A stretch of 22,564 nucleotides of DNA from an uncultured Moraxella sp. Lineage in GTDB: Bacteria > Pseudomonadota > Gammaproteobacteria > Pseudomonadales > Moraxellaceae. Shown piece by piece: positions 16,256-22,564 of this stretch. Numbering within the stretch: the first letter of the stretch is position 1; the number at the start of each line of letters is the position of its first letter. Made by a program: the position numbers and the translations under genes. The notes below the pieces were generated by a model. It was not told the DNA's origin, ran no database searches, and worked only from the letters and a program-made list of their open reading frames with translations. The stretch is taken from NCBI GenBank assembly GCA_916720335.1, contig CAKAQU010000010.1, positions 1 to 22,564 on the forward strand. Direction: 5' to 3'.

Positions 16256-16786
16256 TTAACTTGCCGCTGCATTTAAATAATCTGCACTGGCACACAATAA
16301 AGATGGCATCATAACAAACCATTCTTTATTGTCTTTCACAAAGACCCCATGATTGTAGGGTGCAAAAGGCGAATCTTCATTAATCGCTCTTGCCTGATAA
16401 TGACTTTCTGAAAATTGTAAAATTCCTAATACCTGGTCTACCAAAATTCCTGAAAATATGCCTTCTTCATCTATTACCAAAACTTTACGATTTTTTAGAC
16501 GCTCATGGCTTTGAAGTCCTAAAAATTTAGCAAAATCCACTAACGGTAAAAGCCGACCGCGTACATTCGCGACACCCATTAACCAAGGTTTGGTTAGGGG
16601 GATTGGCACCACATCAGGTAGTGCCAAAATCTCAGAAATTTCACCCATTGGTGCGACTAATTTTTGTCCTGCTACTTCAAAAGCGATGCCCGTCCACTGG
16701 TGCGTATCATTATCATGACGACCTGTCGTACGCGCTTTAGCCAAGTCAGCAAGACGAAGTAATTCAATAAAACCTACAGAAGCCAC
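16256..16786 (-). CDS. pilI: PilI, CheW-like adaptor of the Pil-Chp system
   Basis: This soluble 176-residue adaptor couples the receptor PilJ to the kinase ChpA. It is a single CheW domain: IAFEVAGQKLVAPMGEISEIL (about 34-54), MGVANVRGRLLPLVDF (70-85) and KVLVIDEEGIFSGILVDQVLGI (101-122) are the standard conserved strands. The start is GTG at 16786, 2 bases after the pilH stop, with GGGG 5 bases upstream; an overlapping ATG at 16788 is out of frame. Such tight spacing implies translational coupling with pilH. Confidence 0.94.
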   Translation of the reverse strand: MASVGFIELLRLADLAKARTTGRHDNDTHQWTGIAFEVAGQKLVAPMGEISEILALPDVVPIPLTKPWLMGVANVRGRLLPLVDFAKFLGLQSHERLKNRKVLVIDEEGIFSGILVDQVLGILQFSESHYQARAINEDSPFAPYNHGVFVKDNKEWFVMMPSLLCASADYLNAAAS

Positions 16787-16788
16787 AT

Positions 16789-17151
16789 TTACCCCAATAC
16801 TGAATGAATGACGTTAATAAGTTCGTCTTCTTTAATTGGTTTTACCAAATACTCTTTAGCACCTTGACGTTTTCCCCATACGCGGTCAGTTTCTTGGTCT
16901 TTGGTACTGACAATAATCACAGGAATATGTGATGTGGCAGCGTCACGGGTAATTTTACGGGTTGCCTGAAAACCATTCATCTCAGGCATCACAATATCCA
17001 TCAAAATTGCATCTGGCTGATACTCTAAAGCTTTTGTGCAACCTTCTTCGCCATTAAATGCTTCTATTACTTCAAAGTTATGTTTACCCAAAATTTCCCG
17101 AAATCTTGCCATTTCTAGCGGGGAATCATCTACGACCAATATTTTTGCCAT
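16789..17151 (-). CDS. pilH: PilH, CheY-like response regulator
   Basis: A lone receiver domain of 120 residues that accepts phosphate from ChpA and in Pseudomonas counteracts PilG, promoting pilus retraction or acting as phosphate sink. It shows DD at 8-9, phosphoacceptor D52 in LMDIVMP, the conserved serine/threonine in IIVSTKD and lysine in YLVKPI. There is no output domain, so it works by protein contact. ATG at 17151 is preferred to the GTG one codon earlier because GGAG lies 7 bases upstream. It sits 44 bases after pilG and 2 bases before pilI. Confidence 0.94.
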   Translation of the reverse strand: MAKILVVDDSPLEMARFREILGKHNFEVIEAFNGEEGCTKALEYQPDAILMDIVMPEMNGFQATRKITRDAATSHIPVIIVSTKDQETDRVWGKRQGAKEYLVKPIKEDELINVIHSVLG

Positions 17152-17195
17152 CACAAATCTCCAGGTTGACTAGGTTATTAAGTGAAATGGCAAGT

Positions 17196-17570
17196 TTAAC
17201 GGTAACGGCTGATGGTTGCAAATAAATCTTCTTTACTAAAAGGCTTGGTGAGATATTCATTTGAACCTACAATGCGACCACGAGCCTTGTCAAACAAACC
17301 ATCCTTTGATGATAACATGATTACAGGTTTAGATGAATACTCTGGGTGATTTTTAATCATAGTACACGTCTGATAGCCGTCCAAACGAGGCATCATAATA
17401 TCCACAAAAATAATATCAGGGTTAGTTTCAACGATTTTAGACAATGCATCAAAACCATCGACAGCAGTAATGACTTCGCAACCTTCTTTTTGTAATAGGG
17501 CTTCAGCTGTGCGTCTGATGGTTTTTGAGTCGTCAATAATCATTACTTTTAAGCCAGCGAAATTACTCAT
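17196..17570 (-). CDS. pilG: PilG, CheY-like response regulator
   Basis: This receiver-only protein of 124 residues is the first gene of the cluster. In Pseudomonas it acts on pilus extension and on cAMP production. It shows DD at 13-14, phosphoacceptor D57 in FVDIMMP, the serine in IMLSSKD and the lysine in YLTKPF. AAGG lies 10 bases before the ATG. A perfect 7-bp hairpin (17586-17605) sits immediately upstream of that ribosome-binding site. The gene is divergent from the membrane-fusion gene across a 360-bp AT-rich gap. Confidence 0.94.
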   Translation of the reverse strand: MSNFAGLKVMIIDDSKTIRRTAEALLQKEGCEVITAVDGFDALSKIVETNPDIIFVDIMMPRLDGYQTCTMIKNHPEYSSKPVIMLSSKDGLFDKARGRIVGSNEYLTKPFSKEDLFATISRYR

Positions 17571-17930
17571 GGGGCATTTTCCTTATTTGGTGAAATAACA
17601 CCAAAAAATATTAAACAAATAATCAAAATCTTTAAAATAATTCATCGGCGCTGAAATAATGCCAATAAATAACCAGAATAACATTTTTATCACATTTAAT
17701 AAAAATTTTCTAGCACTTTTTAATAATATGAAGGTTTAATTACAAAAAAGTAAAAATTTAGAAATATCAGTGGCTTTAAATACTTTATTATCAATGAATT
17801 ATCAACAATTTATTATTGTACAAATTATGTATAAATAATACACAATTATGAAATATTTTGGTTAAAAACAAACCTTTTTAATCTTAAACAAATATGTTAT
17901 TATGCAGCATCATCAATTAAATATATTTAA
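17571..17930. promoter_or_regulatory. Divergent intergenic region pilG / membrane-fusion gene
   Basis: This AT-rich stretch has no supported gene. Near pilG the inverted repeat TTTGGTG (17586-17592) / CACCAAA (17599-17605) with a 6-base loop would form a leader hairpin touching the ribosome-binding site. Near the other gene TATTAT (17898-17903) could be a -10 box, but its -35 partner is weak. No convincing pilG promoter could be chosen by eye among many AT-rich candidates. Confidence 0.5.
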
Positions 17931-19076
17931 ATGAATGCTTATCTCGCTGTACTGCTTATAAGTACCATATTAGCTGTAATAGTCAGTTTATTTGCTTTTG
18001 AAGTTTCTTATCATAATAATCACACTTTATTTTTTGACGTTCATAAAACCCCAAAACCCAGTGCTGCTGACAATGCCAAAATTCATATTGACGCCCGCAC
18101 CATCACCCTAACCAAAACTCATCTTGCTGAGATAAAAACTGAACTGTATCAACCTAGTTTTCGTTTAGAAGGCGTTGTAGATGCCCATCAATACATCACT
18201 TTACATCTGCCTGATGATGGCAAACTAAGCACCATTCAAGTTAAAATTGGTCAGCGCGTTAGCCCCGGTGATGTCATCGCCACTTTTGTTCAACCAACAC
18301 CCATTATTGATTTAATTGATAATAATTATTTGGATAATCAATCAAATGATTCTAACAAAACAACCAACATCAAAGAGCAAACAGATAAAACTTTAGAATC
18401 TTTAACCGAAACCAGCACCAGAAATATTGCAATAATCGCTCCAACTTTTGGTTTTATCGCAAAGATATTTACAAGATATCCGCAAAATAACTACAAAAAA
18501 TCGACACCTGTAGCGCTTATCGGCGATGATAGCCAATTCAAACTAGTTAGCGCGTTACCAAAGTCATACAAACGTTTTATCAATGATGAAAAATTAGTCA
18601 ATTTTACCACAAAAGATGGTCGTAAGTTTATTGGTCAAATCAACAAAATTGATAAATCTGTACAAAATTTGGCAAATTTTGGATTTAGCGGCATTCAAAT
18701 CCACATCTTGATTCCCAAAGACGAAGCTGAAAAAGCCAAATTACATATTGGTGATAAAGTTAGCGGTTCTGTAGAATATGGGCAACTGACTACAGGAGTT
18801 TTAGTGCCTGCTTTTGCCGTTTTTGACAACGCTCAATCGCCTTTTGGTCTAAATACACTAAAAAAACCTCCCTACAAACCCATCACCCCGTTGCATGCCT
18901 ATGTTTGGGAAGTTGGTCAAGATGGTTATATAACTCTTGCCCCGGTTGATGTGATTGAATATCGACCAAAAAGCGATCAATATTTGGTTTCAGGAGTTAC
19001 TTTAACCGGACTGATTGTACTAGCGGACTTACCCAAAAATGCTCAAAACAAATTGGTAAAGCTGGAGGGTTTTTAA
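17931..19076 (+). CDS. Orphan periplasmic adaptor / membrane-fusion protein (HlyD-type)
   Basis: This protein of 381 residues has an N-terminal membrane anchor (about 3-24) and a periplasmic body. It resembles adaptor proteins that bridge inner-membrane pumps to an outer-membrane channel. The lipoyl domain appears as two halves, around 99-120 (VKIGQRVSPGDVIATF) and around 165-200 (IAPTFGFIAKIF, PVALIGDD). They are joined by only about 45 residues rich in N, D, T and K (125-165), with no long alpha-hairpin. A beta-barrel part follows (220-285) and then a membrane-proximal part with GVLVPAFAVFD (289-299). No ribosome-binding site precedes the ATG. No RND, ABC or MFS pump gene is adjacent, so its partner is unknown. 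It may be a copper- or heavy-metal-type adaptor, but no metal motif is evident. Family moderately sure, role unknown. Confidence 0.72.
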   Translation: MNAYLAVLLISTILAVIVSLFAFEVSYHNNHTLFFDVHKTPKPSAADNAKIHIDARTITLTKTHLAEIKTELYQPSFRLEGVVDAHQYITLHLPDDGKLSTIQVKIGQRVSPGDVIATFVQPTPIIDLIDNNYLDNQSNDSNKTTNIKEQTDKTLESLTETSTRNIAIIAPTFGFIAKIFTRYPQNNYKKSTPVALIGDDSQFKLVSALPKSYKRFINDEKLVNFTTKDGRKFIGQINKIDKSVQNLANFGFSGIQIHILIPKDEAEKAKLHIGDKVSGSVEYGQLTTGVLVPAFAVFDNAQSPFGLNTLKKPPYKPITPLHAYVWEVGQDGYITLAPVDVIEYRPKSDQYLVSGVTLTGLIVLADLPKNAQNKLVKLEGF

Positions 19077-19372
19077 GTTTATAAACCCAAAATACTTTTA
19101 TAACCAGACAACAAGCAGTAACGTTTATTTACAATTTATATCGGATTTATCAAAAACCTACTTGGAACATTAAAAAAACGTTCTTTTTTTGTAGTATCGG
19201 CGGATTGCCCCTTGCTAAATACATCAAAGATTGGCAAGATACAACAGCTGTTTATTTACAGGCTTAGTTTGTGTATTTGCACAGTAACGCCCTAGATTCA
19301 ACCGTATCGCACCCAAAATAACCGTGCATTACAGGATAATTTTACACATTTTACAACAAATAAGGTTAAAAT
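19077..19372 (+). other. Intergenic stretch with a start-less open frame and weak hairpin
   Basis: Between the adaptor gene and the response regulator there is no complete gene. One plus-strand frame is open for 60 codons (19085-19264, stop TAG at 19265), ends in KDWQDTTAVYLQA and has no ATG, GTG or usable TTG near its beginning. It could be a gene remnant or chance. A-rich and T-rich tracts around ACGT (19172-19190) form an imperfect palindrome that might terminate the adaptor transcript. No promoter for the following gene was convincing. Confidence 0.35.
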
Positions 19373-20095
19373 ATGAGCAAACAAATTTTATTAATTGAAG
19401 ATGACCCTGATTTGGCGGAACTTATCAGTGAATACTTATCCATGAATTACTACGAAATTCATCATGCGCCAACCGCTCAGGAAGGTTTGGATATTTTGGA
19501 CACCAAAGAGCGTGATATTAACCTAGTTGTGCTGGATTTAATGCTACCTGATATGGATGGTATGCAGGTTTGCCAAAAAGTTCGCGCCTCTAAAAACACA
19601 CAAATCAACAAAGTACCCATCATCATGTTGACCGCCAAAGGCGATACCACTGACCGAGTGTTAGGACTTGAAATGGGCGCTGATGATTACATCTCCAAAC
19701 CTTTTGAGCCACGTGAGCTTTTAGCACGCATTCGTGCGGTATTGCGCCGACATGAAACCCCAAATCAAGCCGATACCAATTCTGGTAGTTTGACTTTTGG
19801 ACGTTTGACCGTATTTCCAGACAGTCATGAAGTTACCATTGATGATAAAATCGTTCGTCTAACCACACATCAATTCCAACTTTTACATTATTTTGCCACA
19901 CATGCAGGCAAAGTGTTAAATCGTGAACAACTGTGGCAAGCCATGCCAAACGATGACAGTTCTGAAAATATTGACCGTGCTATTGATGTACACATCTCTC
20001 GCTTGCGCGCCTTGATTGAAGATAACCCACGCCAACCCAAACGAATTATCACTGTTCGTGGTGTTGGCTATCAATTTGCCACTGACCAAGTATAA
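19373..20095 (+). CDS. OmpR/PhoB-family response regulator
   Basis: This 240-residue DNA-binding regulator is the partner of the kinase that follows. The receiver (about 4-125) shows EDD (9-11), phosphoacceptor D55 in VVLDLMLPDMDG, MLTAK and YISKPFEP. The C-terminal winged helix (about 138-236) includes LTTHQFQLLHYF, the recognition helix region NIDRAIDVHISRLRALIED and the wing ITVRGVGYQF. AAGG lies 6 bases before the ATG. General similarity is to CpxR/PhoB-like regulators; the signal and targets cannot be named from sequence. A terminator-like hairpin follows the stop, so it may be made in excess of its kinase. Confidence 0.92.
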   Translation: MSKQILLIEDDPDLAELISEYLSMNYYEIHHAPTAQEGLDILDTKERDINLVVLDLMLPDMDGMQVCQKVRASKNTQINKVPIIMLTAKGDTTDRVLGLEMGADDYISKPFEPRELLARIRAVLRRHETPNQADTNSGSLTFGRLTVFPDSHEVTIDDKIVRLTTHQFQLLHYFATHAGKVLNREQLWQAMPNDDSSENIDRAIDVHISRLRALIEDNPRQPKRIITVRGVGYQFATDQV

Positions 20096-20110
20096 TCAAA
20101 CCTTTTTATC

Positions 20111-20137
20111 AAAACCATCAGCTTGCTGGTGGTTTTT
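20111..20137 (+). terminator. Terminator or attenuator hairpin between response regulator and kinase genes
   Basis: AAAACCATCAGC (20111-20122) pairs with GCTGGTGGTTTT (20125-20136), with one G:U pair and a tight loop, ending in five T. A second small hairpin, GACT-TGA-AGTC followed by TTTTT, lies at 20138-20153. In the 76-bp gap of an obvious two-gene operon this looks like partial termination that lowers kinase expression. Confidence 0.6.
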
Positions 20138-20171
20138 GACTTGAAGTCTTTTTGTTTACTGATGATTTCCC

Positions 20172-21830
20172 ATGAAAGACCCGACTTCTAACGCACAAAC
20201 AGAACCCGATTTTGGTATTCATTCTTTATTTGCGCGGCTATTTATCAGTGTGTTTTTAGCATTGATTATCTTTGCTATTGCTATGGTGTTACTTGCTCAG
20301 CTTACTCATAACAATTCAGACAGCATTCGTTCTAAGGTTATTGCAGGTCAAATTCTTCATCAATTAGACCCATTGCTTGTTGAAATTGACAAACACAGCC
20401 ATGAAGGCAGACGTGTACAGACGCGTTTTGTACTGGCAATTGTTAAAAAAAGTTTTGATATTTTTGATGAAAGTTTAAACGCTAAAATTGGTTTATACGA
20501 CCCTTCAAGACGGCTTTTGGTACAAACTGAAAATTCTGAACTTCCTCAAAAGTTATTGTTAGAAACTTCTTGGGTGTCAAGTATTGTACCAACTTTGATT
20601 GGCGATAGTCGCCCTTATGTAACCGTAGTTAGCAATACAGGATATATCTTATGGTATGAAAATCGCAATCCGCCAAAAGAATCGCCATTTTTAGGCATGT
20701 TCAACTTATTTACTGGCACAATGTTATTAATGATTATCATGACCGCAGTTTTATGGTGGATTGCCCATTCAATAACATGGCGTATCAATCAAATGAGCCG
20801 ACAAATGGCAAAATTAGGTGATGGTGATTTTAGCGTGCGTGTGAGTGAAGACGGCAACGACGAAATTGCCTTTTTAGCACATGGTTTTAATCAGTCCACT
20901 CAAAAAATTGAACGGCTCATTAACGCCAATAGTCTACTTTTAGCTCATGCATCGCATGAATTTCGCACACCCATTACACGCATTCGCTTACAAATTGAAA
21001 TGATGGACATGCTTGCCAATCGCCTTGATGAAGCCAGCAAAGCCAAATTTGATAAAAGAGCTGCAGCAATCAATCGTGATTTAACTGGTTTAAATGATTT
21101 GGTTGAAAGTATCTTGTTAGTCAGCCGTTTAGATGCTGGGCACGCCCTACAAAATACTGAAATGGTTGATTTATATGAGCTGGTAAAAAATGAATGTCAG
21201 CATTATTCTGAAGCAACACTGTTTGCCTTGCCAGTATCGATGCCGGCTCAACCCAAATTACTAACGCATTTAGTACGAAACCTTCTTAATAACGCCATGA
21301 TTCATGGTATACCACCTATTGAAGTGTATCTGTACACCGCCATTACTACTGAAGATGCTTACAGTATACCAGCAGCCCTACTTGATTTAGATGGTCAGTA
21401 TTTTGGCGAAGATGCGATAATTGACAAATACGGTGCTGAACATCAAAATACTGAAGAATTTAGCGAAGAAAAACCCAAAAACAGCTTTTTACGAAAACTT
21501 ACACGAAAAGACAAAAAATCAGAAGAAGAGCAAGCAAATTTTGCGGTGATTGCAGTGATTGACCAAGGCGAAGGTATCAGCGTAGATAAACGTGAAGACA
21601 TCTTTAGCCCGTTTGTGCGTTTAAAACAAGAGAAAAAAGGGTCAGGACTTGGATTGTCTTTGGTGTCACAAATTGTAGAAGCTCACAATGGGCAAATTAG
21701 TACAGATACTTGGCGGGGGAAAACTCGCTTTTTAGTCATCTTGCCACTCAATGCCAAAAAGCCTGATGAGAAAAATGAAAAATCTGTTCAGGCTTTAAAT
21801 GAAAAAGATGACCAATCCACTCAATCTTGA
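20172..21830 (+). CDS. Two-component sensor histidine kinase with ATPase-domain insertion
   Basis: This inner-membrane kinase of 552 residues pairs with the preceding regulator. Transmembrane helices lie at about 24-46 and 178-199, with a periplasmic sensor of about 130 residues between them. A HAMP domain follows (200-252), then the H-box HASHEFRTPITR with H262, the N-box RNLLNNAMIHG (369-379), DQGEGI (464-469), FSPFVR (478-483) and GSGLGL (490-495). Between N-box and G1 box there are about 85 residues instead of the usual few strands and turns, including a charged K/E-rich run (430-455); residues 528-552 form another charged tail. No strong ribosome-binding site precedes the ATG at 20172. 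The end overlaps the convergent tusA-like gene by 10 bases. The domain order is like CpxA/EnvZ; the stimulus is unknown. Confidence 0.93.
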   Translation: MKDPTSNAQTEPDFGIHSLFARLFISVFLALIIFAIAMVLLAQLTHNNSDSIRSKVIAGQILHQLDPLLVEIDKHSHEGRRVQTRFVLAIVKKSFDIFDESLNAKIGLYDPSRRLLVQTENSELPQKLLLETSWVSSIVPTLIGDSRPYVTVVSNTGYILWYENRNPPKESPFLGMFNLFTGTMLLMIIMTAVLWWIAHSITWRINQMSRQMAKLGDGDFSVRVSEDGNDEIAFLAHGFNQSTQKIERLINANSLLLAHASHEFRTPITRIRLQIEMMDMLANRLDEASKAKFDKRAAAINRDLTGLNDLVESILLVSRLDAGHALQNTEMVDLYELVKNECQHYSEATLFALPVSMPAQPKLLTHLVRNLLNNAMIHGIPPIEVYLYTAITTEDAYSIPAALLDLDGQYFGEDAIIDKYGAEHQNTEEFSEEKPKNSFLRKLTRKDKKSEEEQANFAVIAVIDQGEGISVDKREDIFSPFVRLKQEKKGSGLGLSLVSQIVEAHNGQISTDTWRGKTRFLVILPLNAKKPDEKNEKSVQALNEKDDQSTQS

Positions 21831-22066
21831 TTTGATTTTTTAATAACCACGTAGCGATATTGATTGTCCGATAAAACCTCTTGTTCAACCAAATGATGAC
21901 CTAAATGCCGACAAAAATTGGGAATATCGCGCGTGGTTGCAGGGTCAGTTGCCAAAATTTCAATACTCTCTCCTGCCTTAGCTTGACGAATGATTTTATG
22001 CAAAAGCATGATTGGTTCAGGGCAATTTAATCCTTGGGTATCTAAAACATGGTTAATTTTTGTCAT
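21821..22066 (-). CDS. tusA: TusA-family sulfur carrier protein
   Basis: This cytoplasmic protein of 81 residues is typical of TusA/SirA/YeeD-like carriers, which hold a persulfide on one cysteine for tRNA 2-thiouridine, molybdenum cofactor or other sulfur transfer. The signature is LDTQGLNCPEPIM with the acceptor C15, followed by an alpha/beta fold with EILATDPATTRDIPNFCRHLGHHL. The longest frame begins at a TTG (22078); ATG at 22066 is preferred, with GGAA 6 bases upstream. It begins 28 bases after the upstream membrane-protein gene and is probably in one transcript with it. Its 3' end overlaps the kinase gene by 10 bases. Whether it is the true tRNA-thiolation TusA or a paralogue is not decidable here. 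Confidence 0.88.
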   Translation of the reverse strand: MTKINHVLDTQGLNCPEPIMLLHKIIRQAKAGESIEILATDPATTRDIPNFCRHLGHHLVEQEVLSDNQYRYVVIKKSNQD

Positions 22067-22094
22067 AATTTTTTCCAATTTTGTTGATTTGATG

Positions 22095-22532
22095 TTATTG
22101 ATTTAAAAATGCCAAAAATTTTTTAAAGTTTACTTTAAATAAAAATGGCATACCAAACCACGATATCATGGTTAAAAATAAACTCATAAAAAACGCCACA
22201 CCAGCTCCTTGAATTATTCCCAAAATCACTGTAATTAACAACGACCCCAAACCAATGATGAGCAAAATCATAATAATGCCAAGCTGAATGATGCGATAAC
22301 GCCACAACAAAAATAAATGGTGCAAACTCAATGGTATTGACAGCGAAATCAGCACATATGGTAAAAAATGAAACGCGTAATAAATCAATATACTGTCTTT
22401 AAATTTTGCCATACTGGCTAAGGTGCCAAATACACAAAACACCAAAATTGCCAAAAATCCCAAATATGTACTCAATGTTGCGGTTTTGATGGCGGTTTTG
22501 ATGTGTTGTTTAATAATGGAATGTTCAATCAT
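22095..22532 (-). CDS. Small polytopic membrane protein of unknown function
   Basis: This 145-residue protein is not recognised. Four hydrophobic helices are visible at about 20-40, 48-70, 81-106 and 110-132, with a short cytoplasm-like N-terminus rich in H and K and a lysine-containing C-terminus (KVNFKKF). The ATG overlaps a possible upstream stop as ATGA and has no clear ribosome-binding site, which fits translational coupling to a gene beyond the window. It lies 28 bases upstream of tusA, which hints at a shared transcript but not a function. Confidence 0.7.
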   Translation of the reverse strand: MIEHSIIKQHIKTAIKTATLSTYLGFLAILVFCVFGTLASMAKFKDSILIYYAFHFLPYVLISLSIPLSLHHLFLLWRYRIIQLGIIMILLIIGLGSLLITVILGIIQGAGVAFFMSLFLTMISWFGMPFLFKVNFKKFLAFLNQ

Positions 22533-22564
22533 GATTGGTCTTGGGCTGTTTGGTCATGAAAATT
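22531..22564 (-). CDS. Possible 3' end of an upstream gene (partial, at window edge)
   Basis: Reading leftwards from the edge, one frame gives NFHDQTAQDQS and then TGA, whose first two bases overlap the last two of the next gene's ATG (ATGA). Only 11 codons are visible and another frame is also open, so this rests on the overlap alone. Confidence 0.25.

Overview
This AT-rich 22.6 kb window looks like a chromosomal stretch from a gamma-proteobacterium of the Moraxellaceae (Moraxella or Psychrobacter type). That assignment is inferred from low GC, the gene content and the pilG-pilH-pilI-pilJ-chpA order; no search could be run. No rRNA, tRNA, CRISPR array, insertion sequence or prophage gene was seen.

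Left part (1-4600). A minus-strand pair encodes an acyl-CoA-dehydrogenase-like flavoprotein (1437-2561) and, 12 bases downstream, a fused rubredoxin/rubredoxin reductase (51-1424). The 3' end of the second gene lies in a 16-bp tandem repeat that runs off the window edge. A promoter-rich gap with perfect inverted repeats separates this pair from the divergent crcB/fluC fluoride channel. Then comes ribB with a degenerate, zinc-less RibA half, convergent with crcB across a shared terminator.

Centre (4643-17570). This is a complete minus-strand Pil-Chp cluster, the chemosensory pathway that controls type IV pili (twitching, surface sensing): pilG, pilH (CheY-like), pilI (CheW-like), pilJ (receptor), chpA (2502-residue CheA hybrid kinase with five canonical Hpt histidines), chpB (methylesterase) and a probable chpC. 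In Pseudomonas the methyltransferase gene pilK sits between pilJ and chpA. Here that place holds a 390-bp non-coding gap with a strong terminator after pilJ, a near-consensus promoter for chpA, palindromes and a leader hairpin. The cluster therefore probably forms two transcription units, pilGHIJ and chpABC, with no methyltransferase beside the methylesterase.

Right part (17931-22564). Divergent from pilG are an orphan membrane-fusion (HlyD-type) protein, then an OmpR-family response regulator and its histidine kinase, separated by a terminator-like hairpin. The kinase carries a roughly 80-residue charged insertion in its ATPase domain. Convergent with it, overlapping by 10 bases, is a tusA-like sulfur carrier gene, preceded by a small four-helix membrane protein whose ATG overlaps a possible upstream stop as ATGA at the window end.

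Nothing here is clearly a new defence or mobile system. The most unusual items are the split Pil-Chp operon without pilK, the acyl-CoA-dehydrogenase homologue lacking the usual catalytic glutamate next to a fused rubredoxin reductase, and the tandem repeat at the left edge.
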